Part shown: positions 43,110 to 54,003 of the stretch, in pieces
How positions within the stretch are numbered: the first letter of the stretch is position 1
How the letters are laid out: every line of letters begins with the position of its first letter
Assembly: GCA_020441665.1 (NCBI GenBank)
Contig: JAGRLT010000045.1
Location: forward strand, 1-64,000
DNA: 64,000 nucleotides
Origin: Nitratireductor sp.
GTDB lineage: Bacteria > Pseudomonadota > Alphaproteobacteria > Rhizobiales > Rhizobiaceae
Direction of reading: 5' to 3'
Program-made: the position numbers and the translations under genes
The notes under the pieces: model-generated
Databases searched by the model: none
What the model was told of the DNA's origin: nothing
Seen by the model: only the letters and a program-made list of their open reading frames with translations

Positions 43110-44524
43110 ACTGGCTGTGGGAAAGCGATGCCATGGTGGCGGCCATGCGGGCGCGCCCGGTGGGCAATCTGCCGGAGGGCGTCAGCGGCATTTCCATCGA
43201 CACGCGGACGCTGCAGGAGGGCGATGCCTATTTCGCCATCAGGGGCGACCGGGTCGATGGCCACGACTATGTCTCGGCGGCGATGAAGGCGGGCGCGGCG
43301 CTCGCCGTGGTGGCGGAGGAAAAGCTTGTGGCGCTCGGCGGGCTCAACATTCCGCTGCTGGTGGTGCGCGACGTGCTCAAGGCGATGGAATTGCTGGCCT
43401 CTGCCGCCCGCGCCCGAAGCAAGGCGCGGATCGTCGCGGTGACCGGCAGCGTCGGCAAGACGACGACCAAGGAAATGCTGCGCACGGTGCTTGCCGCCAG
43501 CGGCGCGGTGCATGCCTCCGTCGCCTCGTTCAACAACCATTGGGGCGTGCCGCTGACGCTCGCCCGCCTGCCGCTCGAAGCGCGCTTCGGCGTGTTCGAG
43601 ATCGGCATGAACCATCCCGGTGAAATCCGGCCGCTGACGAAGCTGGTGCGGCCCCATGTGGCGGTGATCACCAATGTGGCGCCGGTCCATCTCGGCGCGT
43701 TCGACGGCGTCGACGGCATCGCTCGCGCCAAGGCGGAAATCTTCGAGGGCGTGGTCGCCGGCGGCTACGGCCTGATCAATCACGACGACAAGCGCTTCCG
43801 GCTGCTCGCCAGGCTGGCGGGCGAAGCGGGGATCGAACACCTCGTCACCTTCGGCAGGAAGCGCGGCAGCGACTTCCGGCTGAAGGCGTCGGGAGAAGGC
43901 GAGAATGGCGCCGGCTTTAGCGCGGTCCTGCGCGGGGATGCGGTCAGCGGCCAATTCCATCTGCCGGGCGACCACCTGCTGGACAATCTGATGGCCGTCC
44001 TCGGCGTTGCCCATCTGACCGGCGCCAATGTCGAGAAATCGGTTGCCGCCGCCGCGACGATCGGCGCGGTCAAGGGCAGGGGGCAGCGGCACGGCCTGCA
44101 GAACGGCAGGGCGAAGTTCACGCTGATCGACGAGAGCTACAACGCCAATCCGGCCTCGATGCGGGCGGCCCTGCTGACGCTCGGCCAGGCAAGGACCGGA
44201 TCGCGCGGCAAGCGCATCGCCGTCCTCGGCGACATGCTGGAACTGGGAACGGCGAGCGTGAAACTGCACCGCGAACTTGCCGAGCCGATCGGCGAAGCGG
44301 GCATCGACAGGGTCTATACGATCGGAACCGAGATCGCGGTTCTGGGCGCGGCGCTCGATCGCAAGGTCTTTGGCGGCCATTTCAAGACCTGGCAGGCGGC
44401 GGAAAAACCGCTTGGCGAAAGTTTGCGCGCCGGCGATGTAATCATGCTAAAGGCCTCGAACGGGCTCAGATTTGGTGATCTTGTCGAAGCCATGACAAGG
44501 AATTATTCGGTCAAGCCGGACTGA
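43106..44524 (+). CDS. murF: UDP-MurNAc-tripeptide--D-alanyl-D-alanine ligase
   Basis: The 472-residue last Mur ligase adds D-Ala-D-Ala made by Ddl. The ATP loop GSVGKTT is at 114-120, and [15 protein letters not shown] and [11 protein letters not shown] are typical of MurF. ATG at 43106 overlaps the murE stop (ATGA), which fixes the start; a long upstream in-frame extension is spurious. Confidence 0.96.
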   Translation: MNWLWESDAMVAAMRARPVGNLPEGVSGISIDTRTLQEGDAYFAIRGDRVDGHDYVSAAMKAGAALAVVAEEKLVALGGLNIPLLVVRDVLKAMELLASAARARSKARIVAVTGSVGKTTTKEMLRTVLAASGAVHASVASFNNHWGVPLTLARLPLEARFGVFEIGMNHPGEIRPLTKLVRPHVAVITNVAPVHLGAFDGVDGIARAKAEIFEGVVAGGYGLINHDDKRFRLLARLAGEAGIEHLVTFGRKRGSDFRLKASGEGENGAGFSAVLRGDAVSGQFHLPGDHLLDNLMAVLGVAHLTGANVEKSVAAAATIGAVKGRGQRHGLQNGRAKFTLIDESYNANPASMRAALLTLGQARTGSRGKRIAVLGDMLELGTASVKLHRELAEPIGEAGIDRVYTIGTEIAVLGAALDRKVFGGHFKTWQAAEKPLGESLRAGDVIMLKASNGLRFGDLVEAMTRNYSVKPD

Positions 44525-44573
44525 ACGACAGACCAACCGGTGCGGGACCGGGGGATCAAAGGGGAATCCGACC

Positions 44574-45659
44574 ATGCTCTATTACCTCTATCAGGAGTAT
44601 GCGGCCTCCTTTTCGGGCTTCAACCTGTTCCGTTACATCACCTTCCGCACCGCCGGCGCCATGGTGACCTCGGCGCTGTTCGTCTTCCTGTTCGGGCCGG
44701 CGATCATCACTTCGCTCCGGCTGCGCCAGGGCAAGGGCCAGCCGATCCGCGCCGACGGGCCGGAGAGCCATTTCTCCAAGGCCGGCACGCCGACCATGGG
44801 CGGGCTGATGATCATTCTCGGCATTCTGGTTTCGTCGCTGGTCTGGGCCAACCTTTCCAGCGTCTATGTGCTGGTCGTGCTGGTGGTCATGGTCGGCTTC
44901 GGCATCGTCGGCTTCTACGACGACTATCTGAAGGTCACCAAGGCGAGCCATAAGGGGTTTTCCGGCCGGGTGCGGCTGCTGCTCGAATTCCTGATCGCCG
45001 TCATCGCCTGCCTTGCCATCATGAAGAACGGCGATGAGCCGTTTTCATCCTCGCTCGCCTTTCCCTTCTTCAAGGACGTGCTGATCGATCTCGGCATCTT
45101 CTTCGTCGCCTTCGGCGCCTTCGTCATCGTCGGCGCGGGCAATGCGGTCAACCTGACCGACGGGCTGGACGGGCTGGCGATCGTGCCGGTGATGATCGCG
45201 GCGGCCTCCTTCGGGGTGATCGCCTATCTGTCGGGCAACGCGATCTTCGCCAATTACCTGCAGATTCACTTCGTGCTCGGCACCGGCGAGATCGCCGTCA
45301 TCTGCGGCGCGGTGATCGGCGCCGGGCTCGGCTTTCTCTGGTTCAACGCGCCGCCGGCGGCGATCTTCATGGGCGATACCGGCTCGCTGGCGCTGGGCGG
45401 CATGATCGGGGCGATCGCGGTTGCGACCAAGCACGAGATCGTGCTCGGCATCATCGGCGGCCTGTTCGTCATGGAGGCGCTGTCGGTGATCATGCAGGTC
45501 GCCTCGTTCCGCCTGACGGGCAAGCGCATCTTCCGAATGGCGCCGATCCATCACCATTTCGAGAAAAAGGGCTGGACGGAGAGCCAGGTGGTGATCCGGT
45601 TCTGGATCATCGCGGTGATCCTGGCACTGATCGGGCTCTCGACCCTGAAACTGCGCTGA
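44574..45659 (+). CDS. mraY: Phospho-N-acetylmuramoyl-pentapeptide-transferase
   Basis: The 361-residue integral membrane enzyme that transfers phospho-MurNAc-pentapeptide to undecaprenyl phosphate, giving lipid I. About ten transmembrane segments are present. Active-site motifs are [18 protein letters not shown] and the MAPIHHHFE histidine triad. It begins 50 bp after murF. Confidence 0.97.
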   Translation: MLYYLYQEYAASFSGFNLFRYITFRTAGAMVTSALFVFLFGPAIITSLRLRQGKGQPIRADGPESHFSKAGTPTMGGLMIILGILVSSLVWANLSSVYVLVVLVVMVGFGIVGFYDDYLKVTKASHKGFSGRVRLLLEFLIAVIACLAIMKNGDEPFSSSLAFPFFKDVLIDLGIFFVAFGAFVIVGAGNAVNLTDGLDGLAIVPVMIAAASFGVIAYLSGNAIFANYLQIHFVLGTGEIAVICGAVIGAGLGFLWFNAPPAAIFMGDTGSLALGGMIGAIAVATKHEIVLGIIGGLFVMEALSVIMQVASFRLTGKRIFRMAPIHHHFEKKGWTESQVVIRFWIIAVILALIGLSTLKLR

Positions 45660-45672
45660 CCGGGCCTGCCCG

Positions 45673-47079
45673 ATGATCGCCGCCGATAGCTTCAAGGGAA
45701 AACGGCTCGCCCTCTTCGGTCTGGGCGGGTCGGGCCTTGTCACCGCCCGGTCACTTCGCGCCGGCGGGGCGGACATCACCTGTTTCGACGACAATCCGGC
45801 CAGTGTGGAGAAGGCGGCGGGCGAGCACCTGCCGACCGGCGATCTGCACGCCTTCGACTTTGCAGATGCGGCGGCGCTGGTGCTGGCGCCCGGCGTGCCG
45901 CTGACCCATCCCCGGCCGCACTGGACCGTGACGCTGGCGGAGGCCGCCAATGTGCCGGTGATCGGCGACGTCGAAATCTTTGCCCGCGAGCGGCGGCACA
46001 AGGCGGCCGACAGCGCCTTCATCGCGATCACCGGGACCAATGGCAAGTCGACCACCACGGCGCTGATCGCCCATCTCTTCCGCTCGGCGGGGCGCGACGT
46101 GCAACTGGGCGGCAATATCGGCACGGCGGTGCTGTCGCTCGACGAGCCGGCCGGCGACAAGGTCTATGTGGTCGAGTGCTCGTCCTACCAGATCGATCTG
46201 GCGCCGAGCCTCGATCCTTCCGTCGGCATCCTGCTCAACCTGTCGCCCGATCACCTCGACCGGCACGGCACGATGGCCCATTACGCCGGGATCAAGCGCC
46301 GGCTGGTGGCGCGGAGCGGGGTCGCGGTGATCGGCACCGATGATGCCCATTGCCGCCAGATCGCCGACGCGCTGGAGGCAGAAGGCCGCAAGGTCGTCCG
46401 GATTTCGGCCGAGGGGCCGGTCGACGAGGGGATCTACTGGCAGGATGGCCGGCTTTTTTCCGCCGGTCAGGATCACGTCGAAATCCTGTTCGATCTGGCC
46501 GAGGCGCCGACCCTGCGCGGCCGGCACAACGGCCAGAACGCGGCGGCCGCCTGGGCGGCGGCGCGGGCTGCCGGGCTGGCGGATGAGGACATCCGCGCCG
46601 GCATGCGCTCCTTTCTGGGCCTGGTCCATCGCATGGAGCCGGTCGGCCATGTGGGCAAGACGCTGTTCGTCAACGATTCGAAGGGCACCAATGCCGATGC
46701 CGCCGGCAAGGCGCTGGCATCGTATGAGCATATTTTCTGGATCGCGGGCGGGCTTGCCAAGGAAGGCGGGATCGAGCCGCTCCGGCCGCTGTTCGGACGC
46801 ATCGCCAAGGCCTATCTCGTCGGCGAGGCGGCGCCGCAGTTTTCGGCTACCCTCGGCGGCGATGTCGAATACGAGATTTCCGGCACGATCGCTCATGCGG
46901 TCGCGCGGGCGGCCGCCGATGCGCAGGCGAGCGACATCGCGGCGCCGGTGGTGCTGCTGTCGCCGGCCTGCGCCAGCTTCGACCAGTTCGCCAATTTCGA
47001 AGTTCGTGGTGAGGCCTTCCGTGATGCGGCCAAATCACTTATGGGTTTTACAGACTATCAGGGCGGGGAGCGGTCCTGA
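45673..47079 (+). CDS. murD: UDP-MurNAc-L-alanine--D-glutamate ligase
   Basis: The 468-residue Mur ligase with ATP loop GTNGKST at 121-127, LSPDHLDRHG and NDSKGTNADA motifs. It adds D-Glu to UDP-MurNAc-L-Ala in the cytoplasm. ATG at 45673 lies 13 bp after mraY. Length is close to the family norm. Confidence 0.96.
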   Translation: MIAADSFKGKRLALFGLGGSGLVTARSLRAGGADITCFDDNPASVEKAAGEHLPTGDLHAFDFADAAALVLAPGVPLTHPRPHWTVTLAEAANVPVIGDVEIFARERRHKAADSAFIAITGTNGKSTTTALIAHLFRSAGRDVQLGGNIGTAVLSLDEPAGDKVYVVECSSYQIDLAPSLDPSVGILLNLSPDHLDRHGTMAHYAGIKRRLVARSGVAVIGTDDAHCRQIADALEAEGRKVVRISAEGPVDEGIYWQDGRLFSAGQDHVEILFDLAEAPTLRGRHNGQNAAAAWAAARAAGLADEDIRAGMRSFLGLVHRMEPVGHVGKTLFVNDSKGTNADAAGKALASYEHIFWIAGGLAKEGGIEPLRPLFGRIAKAYLVGEAAPQFSATLGGDVEYEISGTIAHAVARAAADAQASDIAAPVVLLSPACASFDQFANFEVRGEAFRDAAKSLMGFTDYQGGERS

Positions 47080-47130
47080 TCCTGGTAGCGATGCGGATAC
47101 CATCAGACGGAACGACGAGGAGTTGACGTC

Positions 47131-48282
47131 ATGATCAGCCGTGCCGACCGGTCGCCTCTTGCGGAGTGGTGGCGGACCATCGACCATGTCCTGCTGGGCT
47201 CCATTCTCCTGCTCATCCTGTGCGGCTTCCTGCTTTCCTTCGCGGCGAGCCCGCCGGTCGCCGAACGGATCGGCCTGCCGCCGAGCCATTTCACCATCCG
47301 CCACGGCATCTATCTCATCCCCTCGCTGGCGCTGCTGATCGGCGCCTCGTTTCTCAACCCCAAACAGGTGCGGCGCGTGGCGCTGATCCTGTTCATCCTG
47401 GTCCTGCCGCTCCTGCTGGCGACGCTGTTCCTGGGCGCCGACGTCAAGGGATCGCGGCGCTGGATCTCGCTAGCCGGCTTCTCGCTGCAGCCATCGGAAT
47501 TCATCAAGCCGGCCTTCGTCGTCATCTCGGCCTGGCTGTTCGCCGAGAATTCCCGGCGGCCGGAAATTCCCGGCAACCTGTTCGCCATCATCCTGTTCGG
47601 CATGATCGCATCGCTGCTGATCGCGCAGCCCGATTTCGGCCAGACCCTGCTGGTCGGCACGGTATGGGGCGGCATGTTCTTTCTTGCCGGCATGCCGTGG
47701 TTGTGGATCGGCGCGCTGGGCGGCATGGCGGCAAGCGGCATGGTGGCGGCCTATCTGTTCTTTCCCCATGTCGCCGGGCGCATCGACCGGTTCTGGACCG
47801 GCAGCGGCGACAATTTCCAGGTCGAGACGGCTCGCGAGGCGATCCTGACCGGCGGCTGGCTGGGGCAGGGGGTCGGCGAAGGCACGGTGAAGCGCTACCT
47901 GCCGGACAGCCATACGGATTTCACCTTCGCCGTCGCGGCGGAGGAATTCGGCATCATCGTCACCATCGGCCTGGTGGCGATCTTCGCCTTCATCGTCGTG
48001 CGCATCCTCAATACGGCCCTCAAGGAGCGCGATACCTATGTGCGGCTGGCGGCCAGCGGGCTTGCCATGCTGTTTGCCGTGCAGTCGATGATCAACATGA
48101 TGGTGACGCTCGAACTGATCCCGGCCAAGGGCATGACGCTGCCTTTCATCTCCTATGGCGGCTCGTCGCTGATCGCGACCTCGATCACCATGGGCTTCGT
48201 GCTGGCCCTGACCCGGCGGCGGCCGGACAGCCTGCGCAGCGCTTCCATGGGCCTCGATCTCAGGCCCTATTCGCCGGCATGA
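47131..48282 (+). CDS. ftsW: Peptidoglycan glycosyltransferase FtsW
   Basis: The 383-residue SEDS-family polymerase with about ten transmembrane segments. Landmarks are LFLGADVKGSRRW, LQPSEFIKPA and the terminal GMTLPFISYGGSSL, including the Asp and periplasmic-loop residues needed for polymerisation. It polymerises lipid II at the septum with FtsI. Start ATG 47131 is preceded by GAGGAGTTGACGTC. Confidence 0.95.
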   Translation: MISRADRSPLAEWWRTIDHVLLGSILLLILCGFLLSFAASPPVAERIGLPPSHFTIRHGIYLIPSLALLIGASFLNPKQVRRVALILFILVLPLLLATLFLGADVKGSRRWISLAGFSLQPSEFIKPAFVVISAWLFAENSRRPEIPGNLFAIILFGMIASLLIAQPDFGQTLLVGTVWGGMFFLAGMPWLWIGALGGMAASGMVAAYLFFPHVAGRIDRFWTGSGDNFQVETAREAILTGGWLGQGVGEGTVKRYLPDSHTDFTFAVAAEEFGIIVTIGLVAIFAFIVVRILNTALKERDTYVRLAASGLAMLFAVQSMINMMVTLELIPAKGMTLPFISYGGSSLIATSITMGFVLALTRRRPDSLRSASMGLDLRPYSPA

Positions 48283-48310
48283 CAGGGGTGAGCATGACGG
48301 GAGCGGTGGC

Positions 48311-49420
48311 TTGAAGGGGACGGTGCTGCTGGCGGCGGGCGGGACCGGCGGGCATCTCTTTCCCGCCGAGGCGCTGGCGCATGAACTCAAGCGGCGCGGC
48401 TTTTCGATCCTGCTCGTCACCGACAAGCGGGCGGAAAAATTCGCCGGGGATTTTCCCGCCGACCGGATCGAGGTGGTGCCGTCGGCGACGCTGACCTCGA
48501 AGAACCCGGTCGCGATCCTCGGGGCGATCTGGACGATGATCCGCGGCGCGCGGCACTCCGACCGCGTGGTGCGGGCGGAAAAGCCGGTCGCGGCGGTGGG
48601 CTTTGGCGGCTATCCGACGGTTCCGCCGATGGGCTCGGCGCGCAAGGCCGGGATCCCGTCCATCCTGCATGAGCAGAACGCCATTCTGGGCCGGGCGAAC
48701 CGGTTTCTCGGCCGCAGGGTCAAATGCATCGCCGTGGGCTTTCCCCAGGTCGGTAAGACGCCCAACGTGCCGGTGATCGAGACCGGCAATCCGGTGCGGC
48801 CGATGGTCGAAGCCGCCATGCGCGCGGCCTATCCCGGGCGCCGTCCCAACGAGATGCTGCGGCTCGTCATCTTTGGCGGCAGCCAGGGCGCGCGCTATTT
48901 TTCCGAAGCCCTGCCGCCGGCCCTCGCGCTGCTTGAAACGGAGGAGCGGCGCCGGCTGTCGATCCTGCAACAGGCGCGGCCGGAGGATGAGGCGGCGCTG
49001 AAGGCCCAATATCGCGAATTGGGGATTTCGGCCGAGATCGCGCCCTTCTTCCGCAACATGCCCGAGGAGATATCGAAGGCGCATTTCGTCGTCGCGCGGG
49101 CGGGTGCCTCCAGCGTCACGGAACTGGCGGTGATCGGGCGGCCGAGCCTGCTGGTGCCGCTGCCCGGTTCGCTCGACGGCGATCAGGCGGCCAATGCGAT
49201 CACCATGGCCGAGGCCGATGGCGCCTTCGTCATCCAGCAGGCGGAACTGGGTGCCGGGCGGCTCGCTTCCCTGCTGCGGCTGGCGCTGGAAGAGCCCGAA
49301 AGGCTTAGCCGGATGGCGCAAAACGCCCGCAGGACCGGCATTCCCGATGCCGCCAAGCGCCTTGCCGATTGTGTCGAATGTGTTATCAGCGGCGGCGATG
49401 TGACCCAGCTCGAATTTTGA
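48311..49420 (+). CDS. murG: UDP-GlcNAc transferase MurG (lipid II synthase)
   Basis: The 369-residue GT28 enzyme that makes lipid II from lipid I. It has the glycine-rich GGTGGH at 10-15, FGGSQGA and the donor-site EQAAN-like GDQAANA motif. The only start giving the conserved N terminus is TTG at 48311, with GGGAG seven bases upstream and an in-frame stop just before. A weak start may moderate its yield. Confidence 0.95.
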   Translation: MKGTVLLAAGGTGGHLFPAEALAHELKRRGFSILLVTDKRAEKFAGDFPADRIEVVPSATLTSKNPVAILGAIWTMIRGARHSDRVVRAEKPVAAVGFGGYPTVPPMGSARKAGIPSILHEQNAILGRANRFLGRRVKCIAVGFPQVGKTPNVPVIETGNPVRPMVEAAMRAAYPGRRPNEMLRLVIFGGSQGARYFSEALPPALALLETEERRRLSILQQARPEDEAALKAQYRELGISAEIAPFFRNMPEEISKAHFVVARAGASSVTELAVIGRPSLLVPLPGSLDGDQAANAITMAEADGAFVIQQAELGAGRLASLLRLALEEPERLSRMAQNARRTGIPDAAKRLADCVECVISGGDVTQLEF

Positions 49421-49456
49421 TCTCTGCACTCCGGCACGAAAATACTGGAACCGCCC

Positions 49457-50866
49457 ATGCAAATGCCCACCGATATCGGGATCGTTCATTTCGTCGGCAT
49501 TGGCGGCATCGGCATGAGCGGCATTGCCGAGGTGTTGCACAATCTCGGCTACCGGGTGCAGGGTTCCGACCAGGCCGACGGCCCCAATGTGGAGCGGCTG
49601 CGCGCCAAGGGGATCACGGTGCATATCGGCCACCGGGGCGAAAATCTCGGCGCCGCGCAGGTCGTCGTCGCCTCCAGCGCCATCAAGCAGGACAATCCCG
49701 AGCGCAAGGCGGCGCGCGAGCGGCGCATTCCGCTGGTCCGGCGGGCCGAGATGCTGGCCGAATTGATGCGCTTCAAGAACGCGATTGCCATCGGCGGCAC
49801 CCATGGCAAGACAACGACGACTTCCATGGTCGGGACGCTGCTCGAAGCGGGCGGGCTCGATCCCACCGTCATCAATGGCGGCATCATCAACCATCTCGGC
49901 ACCAATGTCCGGCTCGGCGAGGGCGAGTGGATGGTCTGCGAGGCCGATGAATCCGATGGCACCTTCCTGAAACTGCCGGCCGATGTGGCGGTCGTCACCA
50001 ATATCGATCCCGAGCATCTCGACCACTACGGCAATTACGACGCGGTGAAGAAGGCGTTCCGGGATTTCGTCGAGAACGTGCCGTTCTACGGTTTCGGCGT
50101 GTGCTGCATCGACCACCCGGAAGTGCAGTCCATGGTTGCCAACATCACCGACCGGCGCGTCGTCTCCTATGGCGAGAACCGGCAGGCCGATGTGCGCTTC
50201 CTCAATCTGGAGATCTCCGGCGCCAGGAGCCGGTTCGATGTGGAAATCCGCGACCGCAAGCGCGGCACGACGGAACTGATCGCCGGGCTCGAACTGCCCA
50301 TGGCGGGGCGCCACAATGTTTCCAACGCCACGGCGGCGATCGCCATCGCCCATGAGCTGGGCGTCGACGAAGCGGGCATCCGCAAGGGGATTTCGGCCTT
50401 TTCCGGCGTCAAGCGGCGGTTCACCCATACCGGTAGCTGGAACGGTGTCGAGGTGTTCGACGATTACGGCCATCACCCGGTCGAGATCACCGAGGTGCTC
50501 AAGGCGGCGCGGGCCTCGACGAAGGGCAAGGTGATCGCCATCAAGCAGCCGCACCGCTTCACCCGGCTGCGCGACCTGATGGGCGATTTCTGTTCCTGTT
50601 TCAACGATGCCGATGTGGTCATGGTGGCGCCGGTCTACAAAGCGGGCGAAGACCCGATCCCCGGCGTCGACGAGCATGCGCTGGTGGCGGGCCTCAAGGC
50701 GGCCGGCCATCGCGATGCGCGGGCGATTGCCGGCGCCGGCGACGTGGCGCCGATCGTCGCGGAGCTTGCCGAGCCGGGCGACTATGTGATCTTCCTCGGC
50801 GCCGGCGACATCACCAAATGGGCTTATGCGCTGCCGGGCGAACTGGAAGCCCTGTCGAAGGGGTGA
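49457..50866 (+). CDS. murC: UDP-MurNAc--L-alanine ligase
   Basis: The 469-residue first Mur ligase: dinucleotide-like [14 protein letters not shown] near the N terminus, ATP loop GTHGKTT at 114-120 and [10 protein letters not shown]. It adds L-Ala to UDP-MurNAc. Start ATG 49457 (49463 is an alternative). MurG and MurC are separated by 36 bp. Confidence 0.96.
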   Translation: MQMPTDIGIVHFVGIGGIGMSGIAEVLHNLGYRVQGSDQADGPNVERLRAKGITVHIGHRGENLGAAQVVVASSAIKQDNPERKAARERRIPLVRRAEMLAELMRFKNAIAIGGTHGKTTTTSMVGTLLEAGGLDPTVINGGIINHLGTNVRLGEGEWMVCEADESDGTFLKLPADVAVVTNIDPEHLDHYGNYDAVKKAFRDFVENVPFYGFGVCCIDHPEVQSMVANITDRRVVSYGENRQADVRFLNLEISGARSRFDVEIRDRKRGTTELIAGLELPMAGRHNVSNATAAIAIAHELGVDEAGIRKGISAFSGVKRRFTHTGSWNGVEVFDDYGHHPVEITEVLKAARASTKGKVIAIKQPHRFTRLRDLMGDFCSCFNDADVVMVAPVYKAGEDPIPGVDEHALVAGLKAAGHRDARAIAGAGDVAPIVAELAEPGDYVIFLGAGDITKWAYALPGELEALSKG

Positions 50867-50870
50867 GCCG

Positions 50871-51842
50871 GTGAGCATGGAGACTTCCACCCGGGGCGAG
50901 GCGCTGCTGGCGCGGCTTTCGGCCGACGATTGGGGGCTGCGCGGCCGGCTGCAGGCCGATGCCGACATGTCGAAACTGACCTGGTTTCGGGTCGGCGGCC
51001 CGGCGGATCTGCTGTTCCAGCCGGCGGACGAGGACGATCTTTCGCTGTTTCTGAGCCGGTTGCCGCGCGATGTGCCGGTCACCGTGGTCGGCGTCGGCTC
51101 CAACCTTCTGGTGCGCGATGGCGGCATTGCGGGCGTGGTGATCCGGCTCTCGGCCCGGGGCTTCGGCTCTGTCGAGCGGGTTTGCGAAACACGGCTCAAG
51201 GCGGGGGCGGCGGTGCTCGACAAGAAGCTTGCCGCCGCCGCGCTTGAAGCTGGGTTGGGCGGTTTCGCCTTCTATCACGGCATTCCCGGCGGCATTGGCG
51301 GGGCGCTCAGGATGAATGCCGGGGCCAATGGCACGGAGACGACCGGCCGTGTCGTCGAGGTCGCGGCCCTCGACCGGCAGGGCGGGCGCCACCTGCTCAG
51401 CCACGCCGATATGGGATATACCTATCGCCACAGCGCTGCGCCGGACGATTACATCTTCACCTCGGCGGTTTTCGAGGGCGTCGCGCAGGATCGCGCCGCG
51501 ATCCAGAAGGCAATGGATGCGGTGCAGCATCACCGCGAGACGGTTCAGCCGGTCAAGGAAAAGACCGGCGGATCGACCTTCAAGAATCCCGACGGCCATT
51601 CGGCCTGGAAGCTGGTCGACGAAGCGGGGCTTCGCGGCTTTCGCGTCGGTGGCGCACAGATGAGCGAAATGCACTGCAATTTCATGATCAATACCGGCGA
51701 CGCCACGGCCTACGACCTTGAAACGCTTGGTGAAATGGTGCGCCGAAAGGTCTTGGAAAATTCGGGAATTCGTCTAGACTGGGAAATCAAACGCATCGGG
51801 CGATTTGCGCCGGGCAGGGACGTGCCGGCGGGGATTGCGTGA
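50871..51842 (+). CDS. murB: UDP-N-acetylenolpyruvoylglucosamine reductase
   Basis: The FAD enzyme (about 323 residues) reduces UDP-GlcNAc-enolpyruvate to UDP-MurNAc with NADPH. Motifs are [45 protein letters not shown] and the GGSTFKNP serine loop. Start GTG 50871 has AAGGGG seven bases upstream; ATG 50877 is an alternative two codons later. Confidence 0.95.
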   Translation: MSMETSTRGEALLARLSADDWGLRGRLQADADMSKLTWFRVGGPADLLFQPADEDDLSLFLSRLPRDVPVTVVGVGSNLLVRDGGIAGVVIRLSARGFGSVERVCETRLKAGAAVLDKKLAAAALEAGLGGFAFYHGIPGGIGGALRMNAGANGTETTGRVVEVAALDRQGGRHLLSHADMGYTYRHSAAPDDYIFTSAVFEGVAQDRAAIQKAMDAVQHHRETVQPVKEKTGGSTFKNPDGHSAWKLVDEAGLRGFRVGGAQMSEMHCNFMINTGDATAYDLETLGEMVRRKVLENSGIRLDWEIKRIGRFAPGRDVPAGIA

Positions 51843-52144
51843 ATGTGGCACCACAGAGTGCGGCACTCCGAAGGCGGCGAGCAGAAGCGATCCGCTGCAA
51901 GGGAAGCCAAGGGCGCGTAGGGCCGCGGGGATGTCGGCCCATTGCCCTGAATGCGGCAACACCGGCGGCAAGCCGGGGCGGGTAATCAAACCAGGGAAGT
52001 GAAGACACTCGGTCGGCCTCGTTCCGGCAACGGGTGGACTCCGATTCCGGCCCCATTGTGCGGGCAAGGACGGAGTCGGATGCGATTCGGACGCAAACGG
52101 AGCGGGCCGGTCGCAAGGGTGGCGTATCTGCGGGGAGAAGCCGT
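51843..52144. other. 302-bp non-coding gap between murB and ddl
   Basis: This is the longest gap inside the dcw gene run. It holds no convincing gene. A GAGTGC-G-GCACTC palindrome at 51856-51868 lies 14 bp after the murB stop and could mark mRNA processing or weak termination. ACTCCG (52029-52034) and CGGAGT (52070-52075) can pair around the area just before ddl. An internal promoter for ddl-ftsQAZ is likely here but no clear -35/-10 pair stands out. Confidence 0.5.
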
Positions 52145-53071
52145 ATGGCGGCAAAACACGTGGCGGTATTGATGGGCGGCTGGGCTTCGGAGCGGCCGGT
52201 ATCCCTGTCGTCCGGCAATTCCTGCGCCGATGCGCTGGAGCGCGCCGGCTATCAGGTGACGCGCATCGACATGGGCCGCGACGTGGTTGAGGTGCTCAAA
52301 TCGCTGAAGCCCGATGTGGTTTTCAACGCCTTGCACGGGCCGTTCGGCGAGGATGGCGGCATTCAGGGCGTGCTCGAACTGCTGCAGATTCCCTACACCC
52401 ATTCGGGCATTCTCGCTTCCGCCCTTGCCATGGACAAGGAGAAGGCCAAGCAGGTCGCCAAGCGGGTCGGCATGCCGGTCGCCGAATCGAAGGTGGTGAG
52501 CCGGTCGGAGGCGGCCGAAAAGCATGTGATGGCGCCGCCCTATGTGATCAAGCCGGTCAATGAGGGATCGTCCTTCGGCGTGCTGATCGTGCGCGAGGAT
52601 CAGGCCCATCCGCCGCAGGAACTCTATTCGGCAAACTGGCCCTATGGCGAACGAATCATGGTCGAGCGCTATGTTGCGGGGCGCGAACTGACCTGTGCCG
52701 TCATGGGGGATGTGGCGCTCGGGGTGACGGAAATCATCTCGGAAGGCCACGCTTTCTACGATTATGACGCGAAATACGCCCCCGGCGGGTCAAAACACCA
52801 GTGTCCGGCGGAAATTAAACCAAATATTTACCAAAAGATTCTGACACTGTCGCTCAAGGCTCATCAGGCGATTGGATGCAGAGGCGTGACCCGTTCGGAC
52901 TTCCGTTTGGATGATGGGCTGATGGGGACGGGCGAGCTTGTCTGGCTGGAAATCAACACCCAGCCGGGCATGACGCCGACTTCGCTTGTGCCGGAAATCG
53001 CGGCCCATGCGGGGCATCCCTTCGAAGAACTCCTAAGCTGGATGGTGGAGGACGCAAGTTGCAACCGTTAG
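52145..53071 (+). CDS. ddl: D-alanine--D-alanine ligase
   Basis: The 308-residue ATP-grasp enzyme joins two D-Ala for MurF. Motifs are [19 protein letters not shown], the [18 protein letters not shown]-binding strand and [13 protein letters not shown] at the metal/phosphate site. ATG 52145 has GGGGAGAAG upstream; upstream in-frame extension is not conserved. Its end overlaps ftsQ by 13 bp. Confidence 0.96.
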   Translation: MAAKHVAVLMGGWASERPVSLSSGNSCADALERAGYQVTRIDMGRDVVEVLKSLKPDVVFNALHGPFGEDGGIQGVLELLQIPYTHSGILASALAMDKEKAKQVAKRVGMPVAESKVVSRSEAAEKHVMAPPYVIKPVNEGSSFGVLIVREDQAHPPQELYSANWPYGERIMVERYVAGRELTCAVMGDVALGVTEIISEGHAFYDYDAKYAPGGSKHQCPAEIKPNIYQKILTLSLKAHQAIGCRGVTRSDFRLDDGLMGTGELVWLEINTQPGMTPTSLVPEIAAHAGHPFEELLSWMVEDASCNR

Positions 53072-54003
53072 GCCCCTCGGCCCACAGGCTCGAATCTGCC
53101 GATCCCGGCGATGCGGCCATCGGCTCGCAGAACCGGGTCGTGCTGCCGCGCCTGCTGCGCAAGCCGGTGCGCCACGCGAAGCGCTTCCTGAGCGGCGGCG
53201 TGCGGGTGAGCCGGCGTGGTGTGCTGTTGTCGGCCGCACTGGCGGGGCTTGTGGCCGGCGGTTTCTATCTCGATCGCTCGGGCGTTGCCGGCGCCTGGAA
53301 GGCGCAGGCCGCCGATGCGCTCGGCATCGTGGTCGCGCGCTATCGGATTTCCGGCAACCGGGAAGTGCCGGACACCGAAATCGTCGCCATGATCGCCGCC
53401 GATCCGGCCGACACGATCTTCGGCTACGATGTCGAGGCGGCGCGCGAGCGCCTGCGCGCGCATCCCTGGATCTCGGAAGCCATGGTCGCCCGCAACTATC
53501 CCGACACGATCACCATCGACGTGACCGAAACACGCCCCTTCGCCGTCTGGCAGGCGCCGGACGGGCTCAAGCTCATCGGCAAGGATGGTGCGGTGCTGGC
53601 CGATTATGACGGCAATCGCCGCGGCCTGCCGCTGATCGTCGGGCCGGGCGCCAACAGCGCGGCGGCGGCGATGCTGTCGCTGATGCAGCGCTATCCGGAG
53701 ATTTCCGCCCAGACCCGGGCGCTGGTGCGCGTCGGCGAGCGGCGCTGGGACCTCGAGCTCGGCAATGGCGCCGGGAGCGTCGTGGTGATGCTGCCCGAAA
53801 AGGGCTATCCCGAGGAGGTCGCAAGGCTTGCCGAGCTGATCGCCAGGCAGGGCCTGCTCGATCGCGATGTGACGCGGATCGACATGCGGATGGCCGACCG
53901 CATGGTGATCCGCATGTCGGAAGAGGGCGGCGAGCTCGTTCGCGCCCGGCGCGCCGACCAGATCAAGCATCTCACCTCGGCCCGCAGGGAGCGCAATACA
54001 TGA
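53059..54003 (+). CDS. ftsQ: Cell division protein FtsQ
   Basis: The 314-residue bitopic protein has a basic cytoplasmic N terminus (about 1-52) and a transmembrane helix near 54-70 ([18 protein letters not shown]). The POTRA domain contains [14 protein letters not shown], and a beta domain follows. It recruits FtsL/FtsB to the septum. Start is TTG 53059 with GGAGGA six bases upstream, within the ddl 3' end. Its stop overlaps ftsA (ATGA). Confidence 0.93.
   Translation: MQPLGPSAHRLESADPGDAAIGSQNRVVLPRLLRKPVRHAKRFLSGGVRVSRRGVLLSAALAGLVAGGFYLDRSGVAGAWKAQAADALGIVVARYRISGNREVPDTEIVAMIAADPADTIFGYDVEAARERLRAHPWISEAMVARNYPDTITIDVTETRPFAVWQAPDGLKLIGKDGAVLADYDGNRRGLPLIVGPGANSAAAAMLSLMQRYPEISAQTRALVRVGERRWDLELGNGAGSVVVMLPEKGYPEEVARLAELIARQGLLDRDVTRIDMRMADRMVIRMSEEGGELVRARRADQIKHLTSARRERNT

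Noticed and set aside
48260..51223. 987-codon reverse-strand open frame across murG, murC and murB.
   Set aside because: It is the antisense shadow of high-GC genes. The translated sequence has no recognisable domain and the forward genes are unambiguous.
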